The notes: generated by a model not told the origin, from the sequence alone. 64,000 nucleotides of DNA from JAJRZX01 sp964472295 (GCA_964472295.1 CAYYJQ010000003.1:1-64000), one strand, 5' to 3'; positions 7,967-17,177 are shown, counted from the stretch's first letter. Made by a program: numbers and translations.

Positions 7967-10026
7967 AACCCGAGTCTCTTAAGGACCGGAAGAGACCACT
8001 CCGGGGGACAGGTAAGGGCAACCTCGTCCTGACGGGTCTTTCCGCCGTGCTTAAGGCGCCTGTACATGCCAAGGGCCCAGAGCGGGAAATACAACCTGTA
8101 GCCATGGTACTTGAGATAAAAAACTCGGGGAAAGCCCGTGCCTGTATAGAATTTTTCATCCCACGTGCCGTCATCTTTCTGGGTTCTCATAAGATACTCG
8201 ACGCCGCGCCTTACGGCATCATCGTCATGACCAACAATGGCCATGAGCCCCATGACGGCCCAGGCCGTCTGCGAGGGCGTGCTCTGGCCCATGCCCGCAA
8301 GGCGCGCGTCATCATAACTCCGGCAGGTCTCGCCCCAGCCGCCGTCGTCGTTCTGCCTCTCGCGAAGCCACGCCGCGGCCTTCTGTATGTAGGGCTGGGC
8401 CATGTCCTCGCCCGCCTGCTTTAGGCCCGCCAGGACGGACCACGTGCCGTATATGTAATTTACTCCCCATCTTCCAAACCATGCGCCGCACTCTTCCTGC
8501 TCGGAACGGAGAAACTCTATGGCCCGGGCTACAGGGGGAAAGTCCCGGCGGTAGCCGAGCATGGAGAGTACCTCCACGCACCGGCCCGTAACGTCCGAGG
8601 TGCTCGGGTCAAGTAGGGCGCCGTGGTCGGCAAAGGGTATGTCGTTAAGGTATGTGTAGTTATTGTCAATATCAAAGGCCCCCCAGCCGCCATCAGAACA
8701 CTGCATACCGATTATCCAGTTAACGGCCCGCGCAAGGGGCTCCCTGTATTCCTTCCTGTCCATGGCCCCGGCGCGAAGCAGCGACATTACCACCATGGCC
8801 GTGTCGTCGGTATCAGGATAGAAGTCGTTCTCATACTGAAAGGCCCAGCCCCCGGGCTCGAGCTCAGGCGCGTTGGACGACCAGTCTCCCCGTACCATTA
8901 TCTGTTTTTCAAAGAGCCACTTGACGGCCTTTTCAGCTCTTTGCCCGAGGCCCTCGGCCTCGGCCTCTTCCATGGCCGAGAGCGAGAGGCATGTGTCCCA
9001 GACAGGAGAAAAGCAGGGCTGGCAGAACCCCTCGGCGCCCTTCTCAAGAAGGAGCGCGTCAAGGGCCTCTATGCCGTGGGCCATATCAGGGTGGTCTTTA
9101 CTATAGCCAAGGACGCTAAGGGCGATGAGGCAATTCACCATGGGTGGGAATATGGCCCCTATGCCGCCCTCGCCTCGCATTCTGTCCAATATGAAACGCT
9201 CGGCAAGCGCCGTAGCGCGCGCCCGGCCAATGCGCGATATTATAGGGTCAGCCTTTTTTATGAGGCGGTCAAGGAGTATGAAGAAGTTTTTCCGGGGCCT
9301 GCCGGAGACAAACCTGTCGATGTGGCCAAGGCGGTCCGGTGGAGAGACGAAGAGCTCGGAGAGGCATTCCCCTGGCCGAAGCGCGCATACGGTGCGGCGC
9401 GAGCAGAATATGAGGAGCGTTACAATGACGGTGCGCGACCAGTACGATACCTTCTCGATATGAAAGAAGAACCATCGGGGAAGGAGCATTATCTGCACAG
9501 GTATGGCAGGCACGGTGCGCCAGGGAATCTGGCCGTAAAGGGCAAGGAGTATGCGCGTAAAGACATTGACGCGCGCCGCTCCGCCAAGGCTGAGGATGAG
9601 CTGCCTTGCGCGCACCATATGCGGTGCATCGGGAGAATCTCCCGAGAGCTTGAGGGCAAAGTAGGCCTTTACAGTGGCGCTTATGTCGGAAAAGCCGCCC
9701 TCATAGAGGGGCCAGCCGCCATCGGGGAGTTGCCTCTTTCTTATGTAACGGGTGAGCCGCTCCCTGAGCCCCGGGTCAATTTCACGCCCGAGAAAACGCT
9801 GAAGTATTAGATACTCGGCAGGTATGGTGACATCGGCCTCGAGGTCAAAGACCCAGAAGCCCGCCGTGTCCTGCAACCTGCCAAGGGCGTTCCCGCCGTT
9901 TAGCACCGACCAGTCGAGCCCCCGGGCCCCGGGCTCTGGACCGCGGCGGATACGCTCGGCGGGCTCGGCCACCCTGAGGCGCCTCTTGGTATCTCCCGCA
10001 ATGCCTGAAACCTTGTTTCCAGCCAT
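7963..10026 (-). CDS. shc: Squalene-hopene cyclase
   Basis: Membrane-associated class II triterpene cyclase of 687 residues that makes hopene or hopanol from squalene. The catalytic DTDD is at 405-408 followed by TA, and several QW-type repeats (for example QCSDGGWGAFD) occur along the chain. Length is as expected, with an N-terminal tail of about 35 residues before the fold. AGAGG lies 9 bases before the ATG and a good promoter lies at 10087-10114. It is translated with hpnG. No squalene synthesis genes are in the window. Confidence 0.96.
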   Translation of the reverse strand: MAGNKVSGIAGDTKRRLRVAEPAERIRRGPEPGARGLDWSVLNGGNALGRLQDTAGFWVFDLEADVTIPAEYLILQRFLGREIDPGLRERLTRYIRKRQLPDGGWPLYEGGFSDISATVKAYFALKLSGDSPDAPHMVRARQLILSLGGAARVNVFTRILLALYGQIPWRTVPAIPVQIMLLPRWFFFHIEKVSYWSRTVIVTLLIFCSRRTVCALRPGECLSELFVSPPDRLGHIDRFVSGRPRKNFFILLDRLIKKADPIISRIGRARATALAERFILDRMRGEGGIGAIFPPMVNCLIALSVLGYSKDHPDMAHGIEALDALLLEKGAEGFCQPCFSPVWDTCLSLSAMEEAEAEGLGQRAEKAVKWLFEKQIMVRGDWSSNAPELEPGGWAFQYENDFYPDTDDTAMVVMSLLRAGAMDRKEYREPLARAVNWIIGMQCSDGGWGAFDIDNNYTYLNDIPFADHGALLDPSTSDVTGRCVEVLSMLGYRRDFPPVARAIEFLRSEQEECGAWFGRWGVNYIYGTWSVLAGLKQAGEDMAQPYIQKAAAWLRERQNDDGGWGETCRSYDDARLAGMGQSTPSQTAWAVMGLMAIVGHDDDAVRRGVEYLMRTQKDDGTWDEKFYTGTGFPRVFYLKYHGYRLYFPLWALGMYRRLKHGGKTRQDEVALTCPPEWSLPVLKRLGL

Positions 10027-10086
10027 GACTTAAACCTCTTTAAAAGCTCACTTAACAGGAGAGGCACGGTAAAGCGCAATAAATTA

Positions 10087-10114
10087 ATTGTACCCATGTT
10101 CATGTCCATTGCAA
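10087..10114 (-). promoter_or_regulatory. Sigma-70-like promoter for shc-hpnG
   Basis: On the minus strand, TTGCAA (10109-10114), 16 bases, TACAAT (10087-10092), about 60 bases before the shc ATG. Confidence 0.55.
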
Positions 10115-10160
10115 GTAAAAAAGGCTTCTTCCCTGCGCCCTGGCATTGCGGGTTTTTTCC

Positions 10161-10189
10161 TTGACTCTTGAGATTTTTGTCCCTAAAAT
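10161..10189 (+). promoter_or_regulatory. Sigma-70-like promoter for inositol-phosphate synthase
   Basis: TTGACT (10161-10166), 17 bases, TAAAAT (10184-10189), leaving a leader of about 150 bases before the GTG start at 10346. Confidence 0.6.
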
Positions 10190-10345
10190 GCCTAAATACA
10201 AAGGTGTATGCCAATATCAGTCCATAATCATTGAAGGCTCCATCGCAAGGCCTCTGTATTGAGAAAAAAGGCCTCTTTTTTTTAACCGCAACTCTTGAAC
10301 CTTTACCAGTCTTCCAAGAGAAGACCTTAAGGAGGGCCGACTCCC

Positions 10346-11497
10346 GTGTCCAGCATAAAGGTAGCCATAGTTGGGGTGGGCAACTGCGCCAGTTCTTTTA
10401 TCCAGGGGATTCACTACTACAGGGACAAGGCCCCTGAAAGCGCCGTGGGGCTCATGCACTGGGAGATAGGCGGTTACGCGCCCGGTGACATCGAGGCGGT
10501 CTGCGCCTTTGATATTGACAGCCGCAAGGTGGGCCGTGACATATCAGATGCCGTCTTCGCGCCTCCCAACTGCACCACAATCTTTCAAAAGGATATTTCC
10601 CCCTCCGGTGTCAAGGTGCGGATGGGCCGTGTCCTCGACGGCCTCCCTGCCCATATGGAGCAGTTCAGCGAAGAGCGCCGCTTTCTCCTCGCAACGGAAA
10701 GAGAACCCACGGGAGACGATGTTGTCGGCGCCTTGAGAGACTCTGGCGCCGAGATACTCCTTAACTACCTGCCCGTTGGCTCTGAAGAAGCCACGCGTTT
10801 CTATGCCGAATGCGCCCTCAAGGCCGGGGTAGCCCTTGTGAACAACATGCCCGTATTCATTGCCAGTGACCCGGCCTGGGCAGAACGCTTCAAGAAAGAG
10901 AACCTGCCCATAATAGGAGATGACATAAAGGCCCAGATAGGGGCCACCATAACGCACAGGACCCTTACGGACCTTTTCAGGAAACGGGGTGTTTCCCTTG
11001 AGAGGACCTATCAGCTCAACACAGGGGGGAATACGGATTTCCTTAACATGCTCCACCGCCCGCGCCTTCTCTCCAAGAAAATATCAAAGACCGAGGCTGT
11101 CCAGTCTGTTGCCGGAGAGCGCCTTGACGACGAGAACATACACGTTGGACCAAGCGATTACGTGCCGTGGCAGAAGGACAACAAGATATGCTTCATACGC
11201 ATGGAGGGGCGCATCTTCGGTGACGTGCCCATGAACCTTGAACTCCGCCTTTCCGTGGAGGACTCACCAAATTCCGCCGGCGTTGCCATAGACGCGGTCC
11301 GGTGCTGCAAGCTCGCTCTTGACCGTGGAGAGGGCGGGGCGCTCTGCGCACCATCGGCCTATCTCATGAAGCACCCCCCCATGCAGTTCAACGACGACGA
11401 GGCCCATACCATGATAGAGGCCTTTATTAACGGAACAGGCGAAGAAAACGAGAAGGAGTGCCTCCTGGAGATAGAAAAAAAGGCGGGTTGCCTGTAA
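10346..11497 (+). CDS. ino1: Myo-inositol-1-phosphate synthase (inositol-3-phosphate synthase)
   Basis: Converts glucose-6-phosphate to inositol-phosphate with NAD. The 383-residue protein has the N-terminal Rossmann motif GVGNCASS, the GDDIKAQIGATI loop and the NTGGNTDFLNM segment, in the form typical of actinobacterial and archaeal enzymes. The start is GTG with AAGGAGG 11 bases upstream. It stands alone between shc and mlaC with its own promoter and a strong terminator. Inositol is uncommon in Gram-negatives; use in an inositol phospholipid or a polar hopanoid head group is inference. Confidence 0.92.
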   Translation: MSSIKVAIVGVGNCASSFIQGIHYYRDKAPESAVGLMHWEIGGYAPGDIEAVCAFDIDSRKVGRDISDAVFAPPNCTTIFQKDISPSGVKVRMGRVLDGLPAHMEQFSEERRFLLATEREPTGDDVVGALRDSGAEILLNYLPVGSEEATRFYAECALKAGVALVNNMPVFIASDPAWAERFKKENLPIIGDDIKAQIGATITHRTLTDLFRKRGVSLERTYQLNTGGNTDFLNMLHRPRLLSKKISKTEAVQSVAGERLDDENIHVGPSDYVPWQKDNKICFIRMEGRIFGDVPMNLELRLSVEDSPNSAGVAIDAVRCCKLALDRGEGGALCAPSAYLMKHPPMQFNDDEAHTMIEAFINGTGEENEKECLLEIEKKAGCL

Positions 11498-11590
11498 GAC
11501 TTTCCCAAAAGGCCGCATGTTCTCAAGGGACCACGGAAAGACTGAACATTCCACCCCACACGTTTTCTCACATATAAAATCATACTGAAC

Positions 11591-11621
11591 AAAAGGGCCC
11601 CCCGAAAGAGGGACCCTTTTT
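11591..11621. terminator. Bidirectional intrinsic terminator
   Basis: A stem with arms AAAAGGG-CCCC and GGG-A-CCCTTTT around a GAAA loop, followed by T on both strands. It lies between the convergent inositol-phosphate synthase gene and mlaC. Confidence 0.75.
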
Positions 11622-11696
11622 AATATGCATGATATATATCAGAGCCTGAAGGCCGTCACCCGCATGGCCGCCCCCCCTTGCCTCCCTGCCGCCTGC

Positions 11697-12344
11697 TTAT
11701 GACCTGTGGTGATGGTGCTTGAGGACAACGGGTCTCCTGTCCTTGAGTTTTTCCTTGAGCCCCTCCACAAGGTCCTCGTAGGACGACTTCTGGATTATCT
11801 GGTTGAACTGTGTGCGGTAGTTGCTCACAAGGCTCACGCCCTCTATGACGATGTCATAGGCCACCCAACCGTTATCCTTCCTCATCATCCTGTAATCTAT
11901 GGGCACCTCTGTGTCCTTTCGCGTCACAACAAGGGTCTTTACAACGCCGCGTGTGCCCTTCTTATTTATGCTCTCGCCCTTGTAGAGGACCTTTGCGTCG
12001 TAATTGGCCTCTATCTTATCCATATAAGAGGCCTCGAGGAGTTTGCTGAAGAGACTGACAAACTCTCTTCTCTCCTCGGGTGTCCTCTTTCTCCAGTGTA
12101 TGCCAAGGGACCTCTTCGTAATCTCCTGAAAGTCAATGGCCTCTTCTATTACAGAGCGCACCTTTGCCCTTCGCTCCGCTGCATGCTCCCTGGCCATAAG
12201 CGCGGGGTCGTTCAGGACGGTAAGCGCGCTGTCTATGGCCGACCTTACCCTTGCGGTCATTCCGGTGGTTCCGGCGGCCATAGTGAGGCCGGAGAAGATC
12301 AGAACAAACAGGAACGTTATTACAAGCCTTGAAGCCTTCTTCAT
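11697..12344 (-). CDS. mlaC: Periplasmic phospholipid-binding protein MlaC (Ttg2D/HpnM family)
   Basis: Shuttles phospholipid between the MlaA outer-membrane complex and the inner-membrane MlaFED transporter. At 215 residues it has a signal peptide (residues 1-24, cut near AMA) and the family pattern with DYRM, GWVAYDIVIEGVS and LVSNYRTQF. ATG at 12344 was chosen because AAGGAGG lies at the right distance; the GTG nine bases upstream overlaps that site. The chain ends in HHHHRS, an odd natural histidine run. It is the last gene of the mla operon, 27 bases after mlaA. Confidence 0.92.
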   Translation of the reverse strand: MKKASRLVITFLFVLIFSGLTMAAGTTGMTARVRSAIDSALTVLNDPALMAREHAAERRAKVRSVIEEAIDFQEITKRSLGIHWRKRTPEERREFVSLFSKLLEASYMDKIEANYDAKVLYKGESINKKGTRGVVKTLVVTRKDTEVPIDYRMMRKDNGWVAYDIVIEGVSLVSNYRTQFNQIIQKSSYEDLVEGLKEKLKDRRPVVLKHHHHRS

Positions 12345-12371
12345 CTCAACCACCTCCTTCTGGAGAGGGCG

Positions 12372-14045
12372 CTATTTCTTTATCTCGCTCTCGCGGTGCT
12401 GCTGATAAGCGTTCCTTATGAAGATATAGGGGTCAAGGGCGTCACGCTTGATGCCCTCGTAGAGGCCTATGTTGAGCGAGGCCTCGTTCACGCGCCTGTA
12501 GACGTCTATCCCAACTACGATCTCGCGGTCATTGGGCAGGATGTATGCCGTGGGGCTCGTGAATATATCCGCCACCATGCCTATGGTATCCCTGATGTTC
12601 GAGGGACCAAAGACGGGCAGGTTCAGGTAGATGCCGGGCCCGAAACCGTAGAAGCCCAGAGTCTGGCCAAAGTCCTCTTCATGCATCTCGAGGTTCCACC
12701 ACTTTTTCGCCGGGTCCATGAAACCGGCTACGCCAAGGGTGCTGTTTATGACAAAACGTGTCACCTCGACTCCGGCGTTCTTGAACTTGAACTGCAGGAC
12801 ATTATTGGCAAAACGCACGGGCATGAATATATTGTCAAAGAACCTCCTCACGGCCACACGCCCTGGTTCGGGCACTACATAACTGTAGCCAAGGGCCACT
12901 GGACGGAAGAACCAGAAGTAGACTTTGTCGTTGAACTTGAACATGGCCCTGTTGAAGCCCTCGATGGGGTCGGAGACGAGCGGGGCCTCTTCGCCGTTAA
13001 GGCCGGCAATGTCTTCCTCGTCCTCAAGGAAGTCCTCCTCGTCCTCTGGGGCCGCAGTATCCTGGGCCGTTACCTTTATCTCTTCTACAGGCGTGGTCAC
13101 TCCCGTGGAAGGCGTCTGAGCGGACCTGCCGCTCCTCCTCTCGGAGAGGGGCCTTGCCGCGGGGACTGCGGCGGTTCCACCAGAGACCTCGGGCGCGCCG
13201 GAGATGGCCTTTGACGGGGCGGCCGCGCCCGTCTGAATCTCGCCTGCGGGCCCGCCGACTGCGGACTCCTTACCCCCGGGCCATACCCTGTGGAAAAAAT
13301 CCCTCACCGGATGTCCGCCCGATGACTGCCAGCCAGGCGCAACGCCGCCATTCAAGACCGCGCCCTGCTCTTTCTTTGCACTGCCAGTGTCGGTTATGAC
13401 GGTGGAGGAGGGACGCTCATCTTCATTATAGCCCTCCTCAAGAAAGCCCGAGTCCACCTTGCCCGCTCTCTTCTCGGCCACGCCCTTCTTGGCAGGGGGG
13501 AGTATCCTGTGAAAAAACCCCTTTAGAGAGTCAAGTGAATGGTCTTCCGTAGGGTGCCACCCGGGGGCGATGGTGCCCTGAGTGGACGCCTTTGCTGCTT
13601 CCTCTCCGGTGGTATATATTACCGTGGACTTAATGGGCTTTTTTTTCTCTTCAGGGAAAGCTACATGGCGGGGGGCGGCCTTCTTCTTTGGACGAGACAC
13701 ATAGCCCTCTCCAAGCCCGCCACCAGTGCTGTATATAATAGTGGACCCCTTGACGGTTCTGGACTTTACGGCGTGTTTGACGGGCTCTTTTTCCTGAGGT
13801 ATGTAGCCCTCGTTAAGGAAAGTCTCGTCAGGGGGCTCCACGTTACGGGGGGGGGATTTCTTTTTGTGCCTTGGCACATAAGCCTCGCCAAGCCCGCCAT
13901 TGGTGGTATAGATGACCGTCGAACCCTGTGCGCTCCCGGTGGCGTTGTTCCCGGCGCCAAAGGCCGCGACGCCGGAGCCAAGCGCGAGGGCAGTTATAAA
14001 AGCCAGGACAAAGAGGCCCTTGTCATATATCCATATGCGTCGCAT
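12372..14045 (-). CDS. mlaA: MlaA/VacJ family protein with long repetitive N-terminal extension
   Basis: The C-terminal part (from about residue 335, SDPIEGFNRAMFKFND) is a full MlaA domain, which removes misplaced phospholipid from the outer leaflet of the outer membrane. MlaA is normally about 230-260 residues and a lipoprotein; this protein has 557. After a type I signal peptide with no lipobox cysteine come about 300 residues with repeats of the form STVIYTT-GGLGEGY and paired blocks APGW...FFHR, rich in K, P, E and G. The start is ATG at 14045 with AAAGGAGG. The extension may span the periplasm or bind peptidoglycan; that is inference. Confidence 0.88.
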   Translation of the reverse strand: MRRIWIYDKGLFVLAFITALALGSGVAAFGAGNNATGSAQGSTVIYTTNGGLGEAYVPRHKKKSPPRNVEPPDETFLNEGYIPQEKEPVKHAVKSRTVKGSTIIYSTGGGLGEGYVSRPKKKAAPRHVAFPEEKKKPIKSTVIYTTGEEAAKASTQGTIAPGWHPTEDHSLDSLKGFFHRILPPAKKGVAEKRAGKVDSGFLEEGYNEDERPSSTVITDTGSAKKEQGAVLNGGVAPGWQSSGGHPVRDFFHRVWPGGKESAVGGPAGEIQTGAAAPSKAISGAPEVSGGTAAVPAARPLSERRSGRSAQTPSTGVTTPVEEIKVTAQDTAAPEDEEDFLEDEEDIAGLNGEEAPLVSDPIEGFNRAMFKFNDKVYFWFFRPVALGYSYVVPEPGRVAVRRFFDNIFMPVRFANNVLQFKFKNAGVEVTRFVINSTLGVAGFMDPAKKWWNLEMHEEDFGQTLGFYGFGPGIYLNLPVFGPSNIRDTIGMVADIFTSPTAYILPNDREIVVGIDVYRRVNEASLNIGLYEGIKRDALDPYIFIRNAYQQHRESEIKK

Positions 14046-14082
14046 AACGTGCCCTCCTTTATTGATACCCGCGCCAAAAAAC

Positions 14083-14523
14083 CTATTTGGTGCTGAAAAT
14101 GTACTTGCTGATAAGCTCCTCAAGGCTTACCGAGGACTCCGTGTCATTAATAATATCTCCATCGCCAAGGTACTCTTCCGAACCTCCAGGCACTATCTTT
14201 ATCACCTTCTCGCCGATAAGTCCATTGGTACGCACGGCGGCTATGGAGTCTTCTGGTATCTTCACGCTATTTTGTATCTTGAGCTCCACGCTGGAGAGAT
14301 AATCCCTGAGGGTTATACTCCCCACGGAGCCGATGCTCACGCCCGCTATCTCTATTCTCGCCCCGGAACGAAGCCCCGCGGTAGAATCAAAATCAGCGTA
14401 GAGGCTGTAGGTGTTCTTGTCAAATATGCCGATGTTGCCAAAACTCACGGCAATATAGGCCATGGCGGCAATTCCAACGAGAACAAAGGCGCCAACTATA
14501 ACCTCTATACTGTGCTGTTTCAT
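14083..14523 (-). CDS. mlaD: MlaD (MCE-domain lipid transport protein)
   Basis: Substrate-binding MCE protein of the MlaFEDB complex: one N-terminal membrane helix (residues about 8-28) and one MCE domain (about 38-115, with LRSGARIEIAGVSIGSV), 146 residues in all. It forms a periplasmic hexamer in homologues. It lies between mlaF and mlaA in the same orientation. Confidence 0.92.
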   Translation of the reverse strand: MKQHSIEVIVGAFVLVGIAAMAYIAVSFGNIGIFDKNTYSLYADFDSTAGLRSGARIEIAGVSIGSVGSITLRDYLSSVELKIQNSVKIPEDSIAAVRTNGLIGEKVIKIVPGGSEEYLGDGDIINDTESSVSLEELISKYIFSTK

Positions 14524-14584
14524 TACTCCCCCCTGCTTTTCAATAGGGTACGGGCCCTGTCAGAGGACAGGACGCATTAAAGGT

Positions 14585-15331
14585 TCAATATATCTGTATG
14601 GGACCATCGGGGCTCCCGGCGAGAAATTGCTGCACAATGGGGTTATCGGACTCGGCTATCTCGTCAGGCGTTCCGCACTCGATAATCTCGCCTTCGTGTA
14701 GCATGGCCACCTTGTCTGATATCTTCATCACCTCGCCGATGTTGTGGCTTATTACTATGTCCGTGCACTGCACGTCGGCTGTGCACGTGGTCATGAGCTG
14801 GTGTATGTTGTTCTCAACTATGGGGTCAAGTCCTGTCGTGGGTTCGTCAAAGAACATGTACTCGGGGCGCATGACAAGGGCCCTTGCGAGACCGACCCTC
14901 TTGGCCATGCCCCCGCTTATCTCATCTGGGAACTTGTCTTCCATGCCGGCCATGCCTATCCTCTTCAGCATCTCCCTTGCCTGCTCGATAATCTCATCAT
15001 CCTTCATGGTGGAGAGTTCTCTCATCTGAAAGGCGATGTTATCGAGAACGCTCATGGAGTCAAAGAGGGCCGCGAACTGAAAGACCATGCCGAACTTCCT
15101 CTTGACACGCTTGAGTTCCTTTTTGCCGAGTTTTGTAATGTCCTCGCCGTCAACGATGATGCTTCCGCTGTCAGGCCTTAAGACGCCTATGAGGTGCTTC
15201 AAGAGGACGCTCTTTCCGCCGCCGCTCCGGCCTATGATCGTGGTGGTCTCACCCTTGTTGATGGTGAGGTTCACGCCGCGGAGGACCTCCTGGCCGTTAA
15301 AGGATTTTCTCAGGTCTATTACCTCTATCAT
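14585..15331 (-). CDS. mlaF: MlaF (ABC transporter ATPase for lipid transport)
   Basis: Cytoplasmic ATPase of the MlaFEDB complex, 248 residues. Walker A GRSGGGKS is at 34-41, the ABC signature ISGGM at 138-142, and Walker B with the catalytic glutamate (FFDEPTTGLDP) follows; the switch histidine is in ISHNIG. The region just upstream repeats its own first codons (15332-15430), the trace of a partial tandem duplication. Confidence 0.95.
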   Translation of the reverse strand: MIEVIDLRKSFNGQEVLRGVNLTINKGETTTIIGRSGGGKSVLLKHLIGVLRPDSGSIIVDGEDITKLGKKELKRVKRKFGMVFQFAALFDSMSVLDNIAFQMRELSTMKDDEIIEQAREMLKRIGMAGMEDKFPDEISGGMAKRVGLARALVMRPEYMFFDEPTTGLDPIVENNIHQLMTTCTADVQCTDIVISHNIGEVMKISDKVAMLHEGEIIECGTPDEIAESDNPIVQQFLAGSPDGPIQIY

Positions 15332-15430
15332 AACGCCTCTTTCACGAACTCCGCTCCCATGCCCTCACAGTAACAGGGAGGGCCTTCTGGCCCTTAAAGG
15401 ATTTTCTCAGGTCTATTGCCTTTATCATGA
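15332..15430 (-). repeat. Vestigial duplication of the mlaE-mlaF junction
   Basis: The stretch TTAAAGGATTTTCTCAGGTC at 15297 recurs at 15394 (97 bases away), and the end of mlaE (ACAGTAACAG) recurs at about 15367. The upstream copy still begins ATG ATA AAG and encodes IDLRKSF like mlaF but then leaves the homology, so it cannot make a transporter subunit. Confidence 0.8.
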
Positions 15431-15459
15431 CACTATCCTCTTACGCTTCTCCCTCGCCT

Positions 15460-16245
15460 TTACAGTAACAGTGAGGTAAGGAAGTAATCCAGGACAAAGA
15501 TAAGCACGGACGCCATGACCACGGCCTCTGTAGTGGCGTTGCTCACGCCCTTGGCGCCGTGCTCGCAGTTATAACCCTTGTAGCAACAGACCCATGATAG
15601 TATGAGGCCAAAGACAAGGGCCTTGATGAGCCCGCCGTATACGTCCTGAAAGACAAGTGCCGAGGTGGCTGAATCCATGTAACTTCCGTGGCTTATGCCA
15701 AGAAGTCCAACGCCGACGGCGTAACCGCTGAAAATACCCACAACATCAAAGATGCTTATAAGGAGTGGCATTACAAGTATTCCCGCAAGTATCTTCGGGG
15801 TAACGAGATACTTTAGCGGGTCAATGGTCATTACGTCAAGGGCAAGGATCTGCTCGCTTATTTTCATGATGCCTATCTCGGCTGTCATGGCAGAGCCTGC
15901 CCTGGCGCCCACCATGAGGGCCCCGAGAACAGGACCAAGTTCGCGCACAAGGCCCATGGATACGGTGGAGCCAAGGAGAGACTCGGAGCCAAAACCCCGG
16001 AGCGCGTAGTATCCCTGAAGGGCGAGGACCATGCCCGAGAAGGCCCCAACGAGTATGATAACAAAGAGGGACTTCACGCCGATGAAGTGCATCTCCTGGA
16101 CAACTCGCCCGAGCCGGAGGGGTCTACGGAAGATGGTAAGGAGAAACTGGACAAAAAAGAGCACCATACGCCCCATCTCCATGAGAACGTCTATTGCCCA
16201 GCCGCCTATAACTGACAAGAACTTCAAGAAAAGACTCCCTCGCAC
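15460..16245 (-). CDS. mlaE: MlaE (ABC transporter permease for lipid transport)
   Basis: Inner-membrane permease of the Mla complex, 261 residues with five to six hydrophobic segments. The MlaE hallmarks are present: GMVLALQGYYAL, ELGPVLGALMVGARAGSAM and AEIGIMKISEQI. It is the first gene of the order mlaE-F-D-A-C, all on the minus strand. No MlaB STAS protein is adjacent. Confidence 0.94.
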   Translation of the reverse strand: MRGSLFLKFLSVIGGWAIDVLMEMGRMVLFFVQFLLTIFRRPLRLGRVVQEMHFIGVKSLFVIILVGAFSGMVLALQGYYALRGFGSESLLGSTVSMGLVRELGPVLGALMVGARAGSAMTAEIGIMKISEQILALDVMTIDPLKYLVTPKILAGILVMPLLISIFDVVGIFSGYAVGVGLLGISHGSYMDSATSALVFQDVYGGLIKALVFGLILSWVCCYKGYNCEHGAKGVSNATTEAVVMASVLIFVLDYFLTSLLL

Positions 16246-16422
16246 TCTATATTATATATCTACCGGGCCATGGCTACGAGCCCTGCCCACGAGATACCCA
16301 TGTTCCATGCCTTTGAATATATCATACCCCTTTTCAAAGGTGAACAATGTAATAACGCTTACAGAGGGTTGGTTGTCCTGTATGGTGGAAGGAGGGAGAG
16401 GGGGCGCCGTGCGGAAGAGGTC

Positions 16423-16950
16423 TTACCTTGAGCCCGGAGGAGGAGCCTGCGGGCCTTTGCCCTTCTTGTGCCGACCCTCGCCGGCCATCTCCTTGAAGGC
16501 ATCGGCGAAGATCTTCACCCTGTGACGGCCAAGGTAACAATGGACATAGAACTTCTTGTCTTTGCCGGTCTTCAGGATATATGCGGCAAGGCGCCTTGCC
16601 TGTTCCTTGTTGGAATCATCGGAGAGATGCATGAAGTCCATGGGAAAATTCTTGAACTCCATGCCGTACTTTCTGGCCATGGCCCTTTCTTTTTCCACAA
16701 AGCCACCCTCTATCCTTGAGTCCGGGTCCATGAGGCTCACGAGCACCTGCACGCCCACGTGGTTCTTGAGTTTCTTCCACTCCCTCTTGTCAGGGTATGG
16801 TCCTATGACCACGTTTTTGCTTATGGGCCGCACCTCTCCCCTGACGAACTTCAGGGGATAGGACTCAGGCCTGAAGGCGCTGTACAGGCCAAAGCCGAAG
16901 AGGGCGATAAACAACGCCATCAGTATCCAGACCTTGCCCTCTGTACGCAT
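16423..16950 (-). CDS. Membrane-anchored dual-specificity/tyrosine-type phosphatase
   Basis: A 175-residue protein with one N-terminal membrane helix (about 8-26) and a cysteine-based phosphatase signature HCYLGRHR (H137, C138, R144), matching HCx5R. A preceding FPMDFMHLSDD segment fits a general-acid loop. The tail is basic and proline-rich. The catalytic part may face the periplasm or the cytoplasm; the sequence does not decide. AAGGGG precedes the ATG. The substrate is unknown; it lies between the mla operon and an envelope polysaccharide-like module. Confidence 0.75.
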   Translation of the reverse strand: MRTEGKVWILMALFIALFGFGLYSAFRPESYPLKFVRGEVRPISKNVVIGPYPDKREWKKLKNHVGVQVLVSLMDPDSRIEGGFVEKERAMARKYGMEFKNFPMDFMHLSDDSNKEQARRLAAYILKTGKDKKFYVHCYLGRHRVKIFADAFKEMAGEGRHKKGKGPQAPPPGSR

Positions 16951-17111
16951 TTTGTCACCCCTTCTTTTTTTCGTCAGTTTGCGTGTAACGCTTTAGCCGT
17001 TACAATAATTTTTTCCGGAAGGATTGTTTCCTTTGCCTTGCTTTTTTCTTCGTGGATGCGCCGCCCGCATATGCCGTGATATTTTATGCGAGGTAAGAGC
17101 ACTGCGGGCTT

Positions 17112-17156
17112 ATTGGTTTTCTTTGTCCCACTTTCTTTTTTCTAAAAGAAAGTGGG
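17112..17156. repeat. Dispersed hairpin repeat (GGTTTTCTTTG type)
   Basis: ATTGGTTTTCTTTGTCCCAC, then arms CACTTTCTTTTTT and AAAAGAAAGTG. It lies between the phosphatase gene and the TPR-barrel gene and could also act as a terminator. Confidence 0.75.
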
Positions 17157-17177
17157 GAGGCCCTGGTCTTTCTTTCC

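Larger units (their letters stand above)
10027..10345. other. Divergent intergenic region shc / inositol-phosphate synthase
   Basis: This 319-base gap holds the promoters for both flanking genes, facing apart. I see no gene in it and no obvious operator or riboswitch. Confidence 0.65.

Noticed and set aside
8623..9810. 395-codon open frame on + opposite shc
   Set aside because: It lies wholly antisense to a cyclase with full motifs, has no family features and no ribosome site. Its openness follows from GC-rich codon use.
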